Below the pieces are notes generated by a model, which saw only the letters and a list, made by a program, of their open reading frames with translations, ran no database searches and was not told the origin of the DNA. Made by a program: the position numbers and the translations under genes. Shown here one piece after another: positions 48,016 to 59,191 of a DNA stretch of 64,000 nucleotides. The stretch is taken from contig NZ_QOIO01000009.1 in assembly GCF_003332305.1 (NCBI RefSeq), forward strand, positions 62,001 through 126,000, written 5' to 3'. Origin of the DNA: Microvirga aerophila (GTDB taxonomy: Bacteria > Pseudomonadota > Alphaproteobacteria > Rhizobiales > Beijerinckiaceae). Position 1 is the first letter of the stretch. Each line of letters opens with the position of its first letter.

Positions 48016-48597
48016 CTAGCCCCTGCGGCTGGCAGCCTTGCCGCCAAGGCCGACTTCGATCTCGAAGCTCGTGGCATCGTTGGGAGACACTACGATCCCT
48101 TCCTCGATGACTGAAAAGCTCGCTTGCGTCTGACCAGCCGGAATCGCCACGGAAACGCGGCGCGAGCGGTTGGCGATGACCGTCGATCCGCGCTTCACGA
48201 CGATGTGGACCGGCACATCGTAGCGCCCCGCCGCTCCACCCGCGCCTAGGAGCGCGCGTCCTTCGACGCCGACCTTGACGACGGTCGTGCCGTCAGGCTG
48301 TCCAAGGCACTCACGGGCCAACTCTCCAAGGGCGATCTGGCTGCGCAGGCGGGTGGCGTCCCCAACGGCTCCGCCCGAATAAGCCTGAATGGCCGAGCCG
48401 CCTTCGCTCACCTTGATGGTCGGGCAATAGACGTCCTCTGTCTGCCGCGGCATGGGGGGCGGCACGGTCGGCCCCGCAAAGAGCACCATGTTGCCCAGGG
48501 ACGATCCGCCCTCGCCAGGCGCTCCGCAACCGGCCAAGGCCGTCAGCCCAAGCACCGCAACTGCAAAGCGGGCCTTAGCCCTAAACATACCGCTCAT
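48016..48597 (-). CDS. Hypothetical outer-membrane lipoprotein
   Basis: The 193-residue protein has a signal peptide with a lipobox (LTALAGC), then PPPMPRQTEDVYCPTIKV and a beta-rich part (VGVEGRALLGAGGAAGRYDVPVHIVVKRG, in pieces KVGVEGRALLG and YDVPVHIVVKRG). Similar lipoproteins occur in Rhizobiales without known function. GGGGGA lies 6 bases before the ATG at 48597. An earlier ATG at 48627 overlaps the IalB stop (TAATG) and would also give a usable signal peptide. Confidence 0.8.
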   Translation of the reverse strand: MSGMFRAKARFAVAVLGLTALAGCGAPGEGGSSLGNMVLFAGPTVPPPMPRQTEDVYCPTIKVSEGGSAIQAYSGGAVGDATRLRSQIALGELARECLGQPDGTTVVKVGVEGRALLGAGGAAGRYDVPVHIVVKRGSTVIANRSRRVSVAIPAGQTQASFSVIEEGIVVSPNDATSFEIEVGLGGKAASRRG

Positions 48598-48626
48598 GTC
48601 ATCCCCCGCATTCTTAGGGCCCGCCA

Positions 48627-49139
48627 TTAGGGCAAGGCATCGTAGCCCGGTGCAAATCCGTTCAGGGACACGGGTATTCCGATCCCCTCCTCCGGCGTCT
48701 GGAAGACGATGAAGGTCGACGTCTTTCCGGTCTTCATCTGATTGATGAGATTATCATCCATGACAACCTCCGCGACGCAACCCGTGGCGAGGCAGCGGAC
48801 GAAGCCGGCGCGGCCGATATCCGTCTCGTCGATCTTGAGGCCAAGCCCTGACGGCAGAAGGATCCCCAGGGGAGCGACCACGCGCAACAGGCGGCCTTTG
48901 CCGTCCGCGGTTTTCAACACAATAATCACCAGGGTGATGTTGGGCCGGTCCTCGGCCACCACGTTCTGGACGAGCGCGCATTGCTCGGCGGTGGCCCCGG
49001 CCGGGGTCTCGCAGCGCATCTGCCAGTCGTTGAAGGTGTTCTTGACCATGCCCTGGGCTTGGGCGCCGCCGGCGGCCGACATTGCCAATAGCCCCAGGAA
49101 CGCGGCCGCTCCGTGGCGAACCCATCGTGACACGCTCAT
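48627..49139 (-). CDS. IalB-family (invasion-associated locus B) secreted protein
   Basis: The 170-residue protein has a signal peptide ending near GGAQAQ, then FNDWQMRCETP and paired cysteines (RC...QC; RCLATGC), a pattern of the IalB family. Bartonella IalB is linked with erythrocyte invasion; in free-living Rhizobiales the role is unknown, so no virulence role is claimed. GGAGGG precedes the ATG at 49139. Its stop overlaps the possible start of the next gene, a lipoprotein, pointing to coupled expression. Confidence 0.9.
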   Translation of the reverse strand: MSVSRWVRHGAAAFLGLLAMSAAGGAQAQGMVKNTFNDWQMRCETPAGATAEQCALVQNVVAEDRPNITLVIIVLKTADGKGRLLRVVAPLGILLPSGLGLKIDETDIGRAGFVRCLATGCVAEVVMDDNLINQMKTGKTSTFIVFQTPEEGIGIPVSLNGFAPGYDALP

Positions 49140-49456
49140 AAGGCCCTCCGTCCTTGACCCGGCGCGTGGCCGAAACGCCATCACGCCATTCCTCATTTCA
49201 AGGCCCGTTCGGACCATGCCGGGGGCCGCGATGTCAAGCGAGAGGGTATCAGGCCGGAGCGGAAACAACGCTTTGGCGGTTATGACGCACAAATTGCGAC
49301 GCTAGGACCGTTGCGCTCGGGCGCGTCCTGTGGTCATAGACGCAGATCAAAAGGTGATGGCGCAGGCTGGGCACCCCATTGCGCGCGCCCGCGCCTTCCT
49401 TTGGACGCTTTCCGTGGCCTTTGCGGCCGACTTATCTTAGGAGCTTTGGAACACCG
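49140..49456. other. Intergenic region before coxB
   Basis: The 317 bp between the divergent IalB gene and coxB hold their promoters. No gene is supported and no clear operator stands out. Confidence 0.5.
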
Positions 49457-50314
49457 ATGCGGATCGAGACCTCAGGACTTCGATCGGCGACTGCCCTGTC
49501 ACTGGCGGCGGTCGCATTTGTATTGGGCATAAGTGAGGCGTTTGCCGGCACCGGTGCACCTACCCCTTGGGAAACTGGCATGCAGGGCATGGTGACGGAT
49601 GTCGGACGCAGCGTGTCCAGCTTCCACACCTACCTGGTCTGGCTGATCACGGCGATCTGCCTTTTCGTGCTCGCCCTGATCGTCATCATCGTCGTGCGGT
49701 TCAACGAGAACCGTAACCCGACCCCCTCCCGGACCACGCACCATACGCTGCTCGAGGTCGCCTGGACGATCGTCCCGGTTTTGATCCTGGTGGCGATCTC
49801 GATCCCGTCCTTCCGCCTGCTGCGGATGCAGCTCATCACCCCGCCGGCCGACATCGTCGTGAAGGTGACGGGCTATTCCTGGTACTGGGGCTATGAGTAC
49901 CCGGCCGACCAGGGCGGCGGCTTCAAGTTCGACTCGAACATGGTCGAGCAGAAGGACCTCAAGCCCAACCAGCCGCGGTTGCTCACGGTCGACAACGAGA
50001 TGGTCGTTCCCGTTGGCAAGACCGTGAAGGTTCAGGTCACCGCCGCGGATGTCCTGCACTCCTTCGCGATGCCGTCCTTCGGCATCAAGGTGGACGCCGT
50101 TCCGGGCCGCCTGAACGAGACCTGGTTCAACGCGGACCAGGAGGGCGTCTATTACGGCCAGTGTTCAGAGCTCTGCGGCAACGGCCATCCGTACATGCCG
50201 ATCACCGTTCGCGTCGTGAGCGAGCAGCAATACGCCGCCTGGCTGACGGAGGCGAAGCAGAAGTTCGCTTCGACCGACGGCTCGGCCCCGGTCAAGCTCG
50301 CCACCGCTCAGTAA
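49457..50314 (+). CDS. coxB: Cytochrome c oxidase subunit II
   Basis: The 285-residue subunit has a signal peptide (LAAVAFVLGISEAFAG), two membrane helices (about 57-80 and 100-120) and a periplasmic CuA domain with CSELCGNGHPYM (C-x3-C-x3-H-x2-M) and the earlier His in VLHSFAMPSF. The aromatic patch GYSWYWGYEYP is the cytochrome c docking site. It starts the aa3 oxidase cluster. The ATG at 49457 is chosen as it gives the correct signal peptide. Confidence 0.98.
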   Translation: MRIETSGLRSATALSLAAVAFVLGISEAFAGTGAPTPWETGMQGMVTDVGRSVSSFHTYLVWLITAICLFVLALIVIIVVRFNENRNPTPSRTTHHTLLEVAWTIVPVLILVAISIPSFRLLRMQLITPPADIVVKVTGYSWYWGYEYPADQGGGFKFDSNMVEQKDLKPNQPRLLTVDNEMVVPVGKTVKVQVTAADVLHSFAMPSFGIKVDAVPGRLNETWFNADQEGVYYGQCSELCGNGHPYMPITVRVVSEQQYAAWLTEAKQKFASTDGSAPVKLATAQ

Positions 50315-51964
<1,650 letters not shown>

Positions 51965-52091
51965 ATTTCAGAGCCGGGCGGCGTCATGCCGCCCGCTCCT
52001 CCCCCGAGGGCTTGCTGTCTAGCCCTCTGGCGAGGAGTAGGTTGTCGGAGGCTCCCGGGCCTGGCTCGGGCATTTCGCAAAGTTGATCCTT

Positions 52092-53048
52092 ATGACCAGT
52101 GCATCGAAAACCTTGACCGACAATTCCACAGACGGCTTCGTCACGGCCGGCCTCTCGCAGGGCGACGTTGCGGATTACTTTGCGCTCCTGAAGCCGCGGG
52201 TGATGTTCCTCGTGGTCTTTACGGCCCTTGTGGGCATGGTCGTGGTTCATCCCGACGTTCATCCCGTGGTGGCGTTCGCGTCGCTTCTCATGATCGCCGT
52301 CGGCGGCGGCGCGTCCGGCTGCCTGAACATGTGGTGGGACGCGGATATCGACGCGATTATGACCCGCACCCGCAAGCGGCCGATCCCGGCCGGGAAGATC
52401 CAGCCCGGCGAGGCGCTGGCCTTTGGCCTTACCCTGTCGGCCGGCTCGGTCATCGTGCTGGGCCTGGTGAGCAACTGGCTCGCGGCCAGCCTCCTCGCCT
52501 TCACGATCTTCTTCTACGTCGTCGTCTATTCCATGTGGCTGAAGCGCTCGACGCCACAGAACATCGTCATCGGCGGCGCGGCGGGCGCTCTTCCGCCTAT
52601 CGTGGCCCAAGCGGCGGTTGCCGGCCATGTGGGCTGGGAAAGCGTCATCCTCTTCGCCATCATCTTCATCTGGACGCCGCCTCATTTCTGGGCGCTGGCT
52701 CTCGTGAAGTCGGGCGACTACGAGCGCGCCGGCATTCCCATGATGCCGAACGTGGCCGGCCCCGACTCCACCCGCTTCCAGATCCTGGCCTATACGATCC
52801 TCCTCGCGCCTCTCGGCCTTGCGCCCGTGGCTTACGGCTTCGGCGGCCTGGCCTATGCGATCATCGGCACGATCGGCGGTCTTGGCATGCTGGCGCTTGC
52901 GGTCCAGGTTTACCGCCTGCGGGAGGGCGAGCCCGCCATGCGGGTCGCCCAACAGCTTTTCGGCTTCTCGATCCTGTATCTCTTCCTGCTCTTCGCCACC
53001 CTCCTGGCCGAGCATGGCTTCGGCTTCTTCCGGCCGGTCTTCGGGTGA
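52092..53048 (+). CDS. ctaB: Protohaem IX farnesyltransferase
   Basis: The 318-residue UbiA-type prenyltransferase makes haem o, precursor of haem a for the oxidase. Asp-rich motifs [15 protein letters not shown] and [18 protein letters not shown] segments bind the prenyl diphosphate; eight or nine membrane helices are visible. The ATG at 52092 is used; a TTG lies nine bases earlier. It is within the cox cluster. Confidence 0.97.
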   Translation: MTSASKTLTDNSTDGFVTAGLSQGDVADYFALLKPRVMFLVVFTALVGMVVVHPDVHPVVAFASLLMIAVGGGASGCLNMWWDADIDAIMTRTRKRPIPAGKIQPGEALAFGLTLSAGSVIVLGLVSNWLAASLLAFTIFFYVVVYSMWLKRSTPQNIVIGGAAGALPPIVAQAAVAGHVGWESVILFAIIFIWTPPHFWALALVKSGDYERAGIPMMPNVAGPDSTRFQILAYTILLAPLGLAPVAYGFGGLAYAIIGTIGGLGMLALAVQVYRLREGEPAMRVAQQLFGFSILYLFLLFATLLAEHGFGFFRPVFG

Positions 53049-53056
53049 TCTGATCC

Positions 53057-53212
53057 ATGGCGTTTCCCCCGTCCCGCCTGACCCCCGAAGAGCAGAAGCG
53101 CCGCCGGAAACGTTCGCTGGCTTTGGCGTTGACGCTCGGGGCGCTGGTTGTGCTGTTCTACCTGGTGACGATCGCCAAGATCGGACCGCAAATCCTGCAA
53201 AGACCGATGTGA
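53057..53212 (+). CDS. Small single-TM protein of the cox cluster (CoxF-like)
   Basis: A 51-residue open frame starts MAFPPSRLTPEEQKRRRKRS, followed by one membrane helix (LALALTLGALVVLFYLVTIA) and KIGPQILQRPM. It lies 8 bp after ctaB and 9 bp before ctaG, in the position where alphaproteobacteria often have a small cytochrome oxidase assembly protein. It is too short to find by ordinary gene length limits but its placement and spacing support it. Confidence 0.8.
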   Translation: MAFPPSRLTPEEQKRRRKRSLALALTLGALVVLFYLVTIAKIGPQILQRPM

Positions 53213-53221
53213 GGCTCCGGT

Positions 53222-53815
53222 ATGGCTGAACCACGCGATCTTCAGCGCAAGATGCAACGGACCGTCCTCGCCTGCGTCGGCATCGTCGCCGGCATGGGCG
53301 GCCTCGCCTATGCGTCCGTGCCGCTCTATGACCTCTTCTGCAAGGTGACGGGCTTCGCCGGCACCCCGATCGTGCGCGAAGGCAATGCGGCGAACGTGAT
53401 GGATCGGACGATCTCGGTCCGCTTCGACGCCAACGTGTCGCCTGGACTGAGATGGACTTTCCAGCCCGAGACGCCGGAGGTCAAGGTCAAGCTCGGCGAG
53501 ACCACGACAGTCCTGTACAAGGTCACCAATACCGACACCAAGCCCAGCACGGCCATCGCCACCTACAACGTCCAGCCGGATCTCGCCGGAACCTATTTCT
53601 CCAAGCTGGAATGCTTCTGCTTCACGGAACAGACGCTTCAGCCGGGTGAAACGGTGGAATCGGCCGTGGTCTTCTACATCGATCCGCGCCTGGTGAAGGA
53701 CGGCGACGTGAAGGACCTCAGCTCCATCACGCTCTCCTACACCTACTTCCCGTCCAAGGGCGGGCAACCGGTTGCGGAGGCTGCGGCGCCGGCAACCAAA
53801 CCCATTGTTCAATAA
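53222..53815 (+). CDS. ctaG: Cytochrome c oxidase assembly protein CtaG/Cox11
   Basis: The 197-residue copper chaperone for CuB of subunit I has one N-terminal membrane helix ([20 protein letters not shown]) and a periplasmic domain with the copper-binding CFCF ([12 protein letters not shown]). It also has [17 protein letters not shown], typical of the family. It lies between the small protein and coxC in the cluster. Confidence 0.97.
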   Translation: MAEPRDLQRKMQRTVLACVGIVAGMGGLAYASVPLYDLFCKVTGFAGTPIVREGNAANVMDRTISVRFDANVSPGLRWTFQPETPEVKVKLGETTTVLYKVTNTDTKPSTAIATYNVQPDLAGTYFSKLECFCFTEQTLQPGETVESAVVFYIDPRLVKDGDVKDLSSITLSYTYFPSKGGQPVAEAAAPATKPIVQ

Positions 53816-53882
53816 TAGACGTGACAAGCTCAACAGAAACGTCTTAAAGCGACCACACCTTCGAGGCACGGAGACGACACTA

Positions 53883-54743
53883 ATGGCCGAGGCCCACGCC
53901 AAGAACCACGACTACCACATCATCGACCCAAGCCCGTGGCCGCTCATCGGGTCGATCAGCGCCTTCATGATGGCGTCAGGCTTCGTCACCTGGTGGAAGG
54001 ACATCCCCCTCGCCGGCATGCATATCGGCGCCTTCATCTTCGGCGCGGGCATCATCGGCGTGATCTACACCATGATCAGCTGGTGGACCGATGTGGTCCG
54101 CGAGGCCAATACGGGCTCCCACACCCGGGTGGTCCAGTTGCACCACCGCTATGGCATGATCATGTTCATCGCCTCCGAGGTGATGTTCTTCGTGGCGTGG
54201 TTCTGGGCCTATTTCGACGCCGCGCTCTACCCGAACGACCCGATGCAGTACGCCCGCGTCGAGACCCTCGGCGGCGTGTGGCCGCCCAAGGGCATCGAGA
54301 CCTTCGACCCCTGGCACCTGCCCCTGCTCAACACCCTGATCCTGCTCACCTCCGGCACCACGGTGACCTGGGCGCACCATGCGCTCCTGGAGAACGACCG
54401 CAAGGGCCTCAAGATGGGCCTGTGGCTGACGATCGCGCTCGGTGTCGTTTTCTCGTTCGTTCAGGCCTACGAGTACAGCCACGCCGCTTTCGGCTTCAAG
54501 GGCAACATCTACGGCGCCACGTTCTTCATGGCGACGGGCTTCCACGGCGCCCACGTGATCATCGGCACGATCTTCCTGGCCGTCTGCCTTCTGCGCGTCT
54601 ACCGCGGCGACTTCACGCCCAAGCAGCACCTCGGCTTCGAGTTCGCCGCCTGGTACTGGCACTTCGTCGACGTGGTCTGGCTCTTCCTCTTCGCGTCGAT
54701 CTACGTGTGGGGCTTTGGCGGCGGCGGTGCGGGCGGCCATTAA
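53883..54743 (+). CDS. coxC: Cytochrome c oxidase subunit III
   Basis: The 286-residue subunit has seven membrane helices and the family motif [14 protein letters not shown], with [13 protein letters not shown] and [19 protein letters not shown] near the C-terminus. It starts at ATG 53883; an upstream in-frame extension is not conserved. It completes the aa3 core with coxA and coxB. A terminator follows about 30 bp later. Confidence 0.98.
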   Translation: MAEAHAKNHDYHIIDPSPWPLIGSISAFMMASGFVTWWKDIPLAGMHIGAFIFGAGIIGVIYTMISWWTDVVREANTGSHTRVVQLHHRYGMIMFIASEVMFFVAWFWAYFDAALYPNDPMQYARVETLGGVWPPKGIETFDPWHLPLLNTLILLTSGTTVTWAHHALLENDRKGLKMGLWLTIALGVVFSFVQAYEYSHAAFGFKGNIYGATFFMATGFHGAHVIIGTIFLAVCLLRVYRGDFTPKQHLGFEFAAWYWHFVDVVWLFLFASIYVWGFGGGGAGGH

Positions 54744-54773
54744 CGCCACGCTCAACCAAGCAAAACGCAACGG

Positions 54774-54801
54774 GGGCGGCTTCAGGCCGCCCTTCGTTTT
54801 T
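54774..54801 (+). terminator. Terminator after coxC
   Basis: GGGCGGC (54774-54780), loop TTCAG, GCCGCCC (54786-54792), then TTCGTTTTT. It may end most cox transcripts, leaving the DUF983 and surf1 genes with a separate or reduced transcript. Confidence 0.8.
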
Positions 54802-54863
54802 GGCACTACAATCCCCATCTCGTCGGCAGAGCCACTTCCAGCGGACATTCAGGAGAATCCATC

Positions 54864-55232
54864 TTGGCCCAAGATCTGCAGGCTCCCCCTCCGATCATCG
54901 CTGGCCTCAAGGGCTGCTGTCCGCGCTGCGGCAAAGGGCACATGTTCCAAGGCTTCCTGGCGATACGCCCGAAATGCGAGGTCTGCGGCCTTGATCTCGC
55001 CTTCGCGGATTCCGGGGACGGCCCGGCCTTCTTCGTGATGTCCATCGTGGGCATCGTGGTGGTGGCTCTCGCCTTGTGGGCTGAGTTCGCTTATGCGCCG
55101 CCAATCTGGCTTCATCTTGTGATGTGGTCTGCCTTGAGCGTCATTTTGAGCCTTGTCCTGGTTCGACCCTCGAAGGGCATCCTGGTGGCGCTGCAATATC
55201 ACCACAAGGCCGAGGAAGGACGCTTCCAGTAG
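54864..55232 (+). CDS. DUF983 family membrane protein
   Basis: The 122-residue protein has a zinc-ribbon-like N-terminus (CCPRCGKGHMFQGF ... CEVCGLDL) and two membrane helices (FFVMSIVGIVVVALALWAEF and LVMWSALSVILSLVLVRP). It is regularly found in the cox cluster of Rhizobiales, near surf1. The start is TTG at 54864 with a good AGGAG 8 bases upstream. Its stop overlaps the GTG of surf1 (TAGTG). Confidence 0.88.
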   Translation: MAQDLQAPPPIIAGLKGCCPRCGKGHMFQGFLAIRPKCEVCGLDLAFADSGDGPAFFVMSIVGIVVVALALWAEFAYAPPIWLHLVMWSALSVILSLVLVRPSKGILVALQYHHKAEEGRFQ

Positions 55233-55993
55233 TGACCCGCTCTGCCAGCCTGCAAACCGGGCGCTCGCTTGTTTTTCCCAGTCTGGCGGCGCTTGTGGCG
55301 TTCGCAATCCTGATCGGGCTGGGCACTTGGCAGCTCCAGCGCAAGGCCTGGAAGGACGGCCTGCTCGCCCAGATCCAGGCCCGCGCTCATGGGGAGCCGG
55401 GAGACATCGTACCTCCATCCGGCTGGACCGCCTGGCGCGCCAGCGAGGACGAGTTCCGCCGCGTCCAGGTGACCGGTGCGTTCCTGCACCCGTTCGAGAC
55501 CCCCGTTTACGGCCTCGCCCCTGGCCAGCGCGGAGCTCCCGCTCAGGGCTATTACCTGATGACGCCCCTGCGGCTTGCCGACGGCGCGACCGTTATGGTC
55601 AATCGCGGCTTCGTGCCGATGGAGCTGCGCGATCCGGCGGCCCGTCCGGAAAGCCAGCCCGCCGGAGAGGTGACCGTCACGGGCCTCGTCCGCGCCCCGG
55701 AAGAGCGCAACGCCTTCACGCCCGCCGACGATCCGGCCCGCAACACCTGGTTCGCCCGCGATCCGCAGGCCATCGCCAATGCGCGCAACCTGGACCGTGT
55801 AGCGCCCTTCTACGTCGAGGCGGACGCAACCCCCAATCCCGGCGGCTGGCCGAAGGGTGGCCAGACAAGGCTCGACCTGCCCAACAACCATCTCCAGTAT
55901 GCCGTCACTTGGTATGGTATCGCCCTCACGCTGGTGGGTGTCTTCGCGGCCTTCGCCTGGCGTCGGATCAAGCCCGTGGCTCAGCCGAGCTGA
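55232..55993 (+). CDS. SURF1 family cytochrome oxidase assembly protein
   Basis: The 253-residue protein has two membrane helices near its ends (LAALVAFAILIGLGTWQL and YGIALTLVGVFAAFAW) and the conserved GTWQLQRKAWK and VNRGFVP regions. SURF1 helps insert haem a. The start is GTG at 55232, overlapping the DUF983 stop, so the two are translationally coupled. Its end overlaps the convergent gene at 55981 by 13 bp. Confidence 0.93.
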   Translation: MTRSASLQTGRSLVFPSLAALVAFAILIGLGTWQLQRKAWKDGLLAQIQARAHGEPGDIVPPSGWTAWRASEDEFRRVQVTGAFLHPFETPVYGLAPGQRGAPAQGYYLMTPLRLADGATVMVNRGFVPMELRDPAARPESQPAGEVTVTGLVRAPEERNAFTPADDPARNTWFARDPQAIANARNLDRVAPFYVEADATPNPGGWPKGGQTRLDLPNNHLQYAVTWYGIALTLVGVFAAFAWRRIKPVAQPS

Positions 55994-56337
55994 AACAGCA
56001 CGAAGAAGCCGAAGCCCAGGATGATCAGCCCCGCGCTGACAACCTTCGCCACGAACAGCCACTTCAGGAGCGTGACGGATTCGGCGTGGCGCTCCGCACG
56101 CTCGGCCCGGGTCATGTTCTCCCGCGCCTTCATTTGATCGGCATAGAGCGACGTGGTCATGACGTTGCTGACTGCGCCATCCTTCTCCAGCTCGATGCGC
56201 AGGGCCATGACTCCGATGATCAGGCCCACCACGCCGAGCCCGAGGAATCCGGCTAGGAGAAAAGCCCCGAAAGCGATCCCGGCCAGCGCGGCTACCAGGA
56301 TCGGCAGCAGAAACCAATCGACTCGGGTCATGCGCAT
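55981..56337 (-). CDS. Hypothetical 3-TM membrane protein
   Basis: The 118-residue protein has membrane helices at about 10-31, 33-46 and 91-115 (WLFVAKVVSAGLIILGFGFF) with a charged middle part (QMKARENMTRAERAERHAES). I do not recognise the family. It is convergent with and overlaps the end of surf1 by 13 bp, and divergent from thrC. Confidence 0.6.
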   Translation of the reverse strand: MRMTRVDWFLLPILVAALAGIAFGAFLLAGFLGLGVVGLIIGVMALRIELEKDGAVSNVMTTSLYADQMKARENMTRAERAERHAESVTLLKWLFVAKVVSAGLIILGFGFFVLFQLG

Positions 56338-56425
56338 TGGGGCGTTCCCTTTGCCTGCGGCCCGAATGCGGCTTGCCGTATTGGGCTGTGGCTCCTAATG
56401 TCCGCCCAAATCCAGGAGATTGAAA

Positions 56426-57841
56426 GTGCTGCATGTCTCGACCCGGGGGGAAGCCCCCGAGCTTGGCTTTTCCGATGCCCTTCTGGCCGGTCTCGCGCGG
56501 GACGGCGGCCTCTACATGCCGAAGGCCTGGCCAGCGCTGACGCCTGACACCATCCAGGGCTTTTCCGGGAAATCCTACGCCGAGGTCGCAAAGGCCGTGC
56601 TGGGGCCTCTGGTGGACGGCGATATTCCCGAGGCCGATCTCAGCCGTATGATCGACGGCGCTTATGCCACCTTCCGACACCCGGCCGTCTGCCCCCTGAA
56701 CCAGCTTGGCGACAATCTCTTCGTTCTCGAGCTCTTCCATGGCCCGACGCTGGCCTTCAAGGATGTGGCGATGCAGCTGCTCGGGCGGCTGATGGATCAC
56801 GTGCTCAAAGCCCGCGGCGCCCGCGCCACCATCGTGGGCGCCACCTCCGGCGATACGGGAAGCGCCGCCGTCGAGGCCTTCAAGGGCCTCGATCAGGTCG
56901 ACATTTTCATCCTCTACCCGCATGGCCGCGTCTCGGACGTGCAGCGCCGGCAGATGACCACGGTCGCCTCGCCCAACGTCCACGCCCTTGCGGTGGAAGG
57001 CACGTTCGACGACTGCCAGTCCATGGTGAAGGGGATGTTCAATCATGCCCGCTTCCGCGACGAGCTCCAGCTCTCCGGCGTCAACTCCATCAACTGGGCC
57101 CGGGTGGCCGCGCAGGCGGTCTATTACTTCACGGCGGCCGCGAGCCTCGGCTCGCCCCATCGTCCGGTGTCGTTTGCGGTGCCGACGGGCAATTTTGGCG
57201 ACATCCTGGCTGGCTGGGTCGCCAAGCGGATTGGCCTTCCCATCGAGCAGCTGATGATCGGCACGAACGCCAACGATATCCTGGCGCGCACGCTCAGCTC
57301 CGGCGCCTATGAGATCAAAGGCGTGCAGCCGACCGCCTCGCCGTCCATGGATATCCAGATCTCGTCCAACTTCGAGCGGCTGCTCTTCGAGGCCTATGGC
57401 CGCGACGCCGGAGCGATCCGCCGTCTCATGGCGAGCCTCACCCAGGCCCAGGCCTTCCTGGTCGATGCGGAACCCCTCGGCCGCATCCGGGAAGAGTTTT
57501 CGGCAACGGCCGTGGACGAGGCCAATGTAGCGGCCGAGATGGCCGAGACCTATCAGGCCACCGGCTACGTGCTCGATCCGCACACCGCCGTCGGCACCCG
57601 GGCCGCCCGGGCGCTCTTGAAGGCGAGGCCGGAGACGCCTGTAGTTGCTCTCTCGACCGCTCATCCGGCCAAGTTCCCCGACGCGGTCGAGCGGGCGACA
57701 GGAGTGAGGCCAACGCTTCCGCCCCACATGGCGGACATCATGGGACGCCAGGAGGGCTTCACCGTGCTCCCCAACGACCAGAGCGCGGTGGAGCGGTTCA
57801 TCCGCGAACGGGCCCGCGCGGTCAGAGGCGTCGCCGCATGA
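56426..57841 (+). CDS. thrC: Threonine synthase
   Basis: The 471-residue PLP enzyme converts O-phosphohomoserine to threonine. The N-terminus MLHVSTRGEAPELGFSDALL fits the family when GTG at 56426 is used; TTG at 56420 would lie too close to the AGGAG at 56414. The PLP lysine is in FHGPTLAFKDVAMQLLG, and GATSGDTGSAAVEAF is the phosphate-binding loop. It overlaps the next gene by ATGA. Confidence 0.97.
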   Translation: MLHVSTRGEAPELGFSDALLAGLARDGGLYMPKAWPALTPDTIQGFSGKSYAEVAKAVLGPLVDGDIPEADLSRMIDGAYATFRHPAVCPLNQLGDNLFVLELFHGPTLAFKDVAMQLLGRLMDHVLKARGARATIVGATSGDTGSAAVEAFKGLDQVDIFILYPHGRVSDVQRRQMTTVASPNVHALAVEGTFDDCQSMVKGMFNHARFRDELQLSGVNSINWARVAAQAVYYFTAAASLGSPHRPVSFAVPTGNFGDILAGWVAKRIGLPIEQLMIGTNANDILARTLSSGAYEIKGVQPTASPSMDIQISSNFERLLFEAYGRDAGAIRRLMASLTQAQAFLVDAEPLGRIREEFSATAVDEANVAAEMAETYQATGYVLDPHTAVGTRAARALLKARPETPVVALSTAHPAKFPDAVERATGVRPTLPPHMADIMGRQEGFTVLPNDQSAVERFIRERARAVRGVAA

Positions 57842-59121
57842 ACCATCACTTCGTCCGCGAAAAGCGGATCGACATCACGCGCCTGCCCAACGGGTTGACG
57901 GTCGCGACCGAGCAGATGCCCGAAATCGCCACCGCGACGCTGGGGGTCTGGGTTGGCACGGGCTCCCGCCACGAAATGGCGCACGAGCACGGCCTCTCGC
58001 ACCTGATTGAGCATATGGCCTTCAAGGGCACCGCTCGCCGCTCCGCGCGTCAGATCGCCGAGGACATCGAGAATGTCGGCGGCGACATCAACGCGGCGAC
58101 CAGCGTGGAACACACGAGCTACACGGCCCGGGTTCTCGGCGAGAACATCGACGTGGCTCTCGACGTCCTTGGAGACATCCTCATCAACTCGGCCTTCGAC
58201 GCCGCCGAGCTCGCCCGCGAGAAGAGCGTGATCCTGCAGGAATACGCCGCCGTCGAGGACACGCCGGACGATCTCATATACGACGCCTTCATGGAAGTGG
58301 CCTATGGCGGACAGCCCATCGGCCGGCCGATCCTGGGTACGCCGGACACCATCAAGAGCTTCGACGAGGCGACCATCCGCGCCTTCATGGCGCGCGAATA
58401 TGCGCCGGGCAAGATGGTGCTGGCGGCAGCTGGCGACGTGGACCATGCGCGAATCGTCGATACGGCGGAGCGCCTGTTCGGGGGGATGCCCAGTGTGGAC
58501 GCCCGCGAGCCCGAGTCCGGCCTTTATTCGGGCGGCGAGAGGCGCATCTCTCGCAAGCTCGAACAGGCCACCCTGGTTCTCGGACTGCCGGGACTGTCCT
58601 TCAAGGATCCGGACTATTACGCCACCCATCTGTTCACCCATATTCTCGGCGGCGGGCTGACCTCCCGCCTGTGGCACGAGGTGCGGGAGAACCGGGGACT
58701 GGCTTATTCCATCGACGCGTTTCACTGGCCGTTTTCCGATACGGGCCTGTTCGGCATCGGAGCCGGCACGGCAGGCTCGGACGTGCGTGAACTGATGGAT
58801 GTCACGCGGGAGTGCACGCGCCAAGCGACCGCCGACATCAGCGAGATCGAAATGGTGCGCGCCAAGGCGCAGATGAAAGTGGCACTTCTCACAGCCCTCG
58901 AAACACCGGGCGGGCGGATCGAGCGTATCGCTCGCCAGCTCCTGTCCTGGGGCCGGATCGTTCCAAGCGATGAGATCGTCCTGAAGGTCGACGCTCTCAC
59001 GGTCGACCAGGTTCAGGAAGCCGGCAAGCGCCTGCTTTGCGGCGACCCGACGCTGGCGGCCATTGGTCCTATCAAAGGCTTGCCTTCCTTGGAAAAAATA
59101 GCATCCGGCCTTCGCGGCTGA
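57838..59121 (+). CDS. M16-family zinc peptidase (processing-peptidase-like)
   Basis: The 427-residue protease has the inverted zinc motif HLIEH (HGLSHLIEHMAFKGT) with the further Glu in AAVEDTPDDLIYD, and the C-terminal half with the R/Y pair (GGGLTSRLWHEVRENRGLAYSI, in parts GGGLTSRLWHE and ENRGLAYSI). It is the bacterial counterpart of the mitochondrial processing peptidase beta subunit. It begins with an ATGA overlap with thrC, so the two are coupled. Substrate in bacteria is uncertain. Confidence 0.95.
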   Translation: MNHHFVREKRIDITRLPNGLTVATEQMPEIATATLGVWVGTGSRHEMAHEHGLSHLIEHMAFKGTARRSARQIAEDIENVGGDINAATSVEHTSYTARVLGENIDVALDVLGDILINSAFDAAELAREKSVILQEYAAVEDTPDDLIYDAFMEVAYGGQPIGRPILGTPDTIKSFDEATIRAFMAREYAPGKMVLAAAGDVDHARIVDTAERLFGGMPSVDAREPESGLYSGGERRISRKLEQATLVLGLPGLSFKDPDYYATHLFTHILGGGLTSRLWHEVRENRGLAYSIDAFHWPFSDTGLFGIGAGTAGSDVRELMDVTRECTRQATADISEIEMVRAKAQMKVALLTALETPGGRIERIARQLLSWGRIVPSDEIVLKVDALTVDQVQEAGKRLLCGDPTLAAIGPIKGLPSLEKIASGLRG

Positions 59122-59191
59122 CGCGTTCGGGTCCCGCGGCCTGCCCTTTGGTCATGTCCGTGCGACCTCAATCCCGCCGCAAAGGGGCCTC

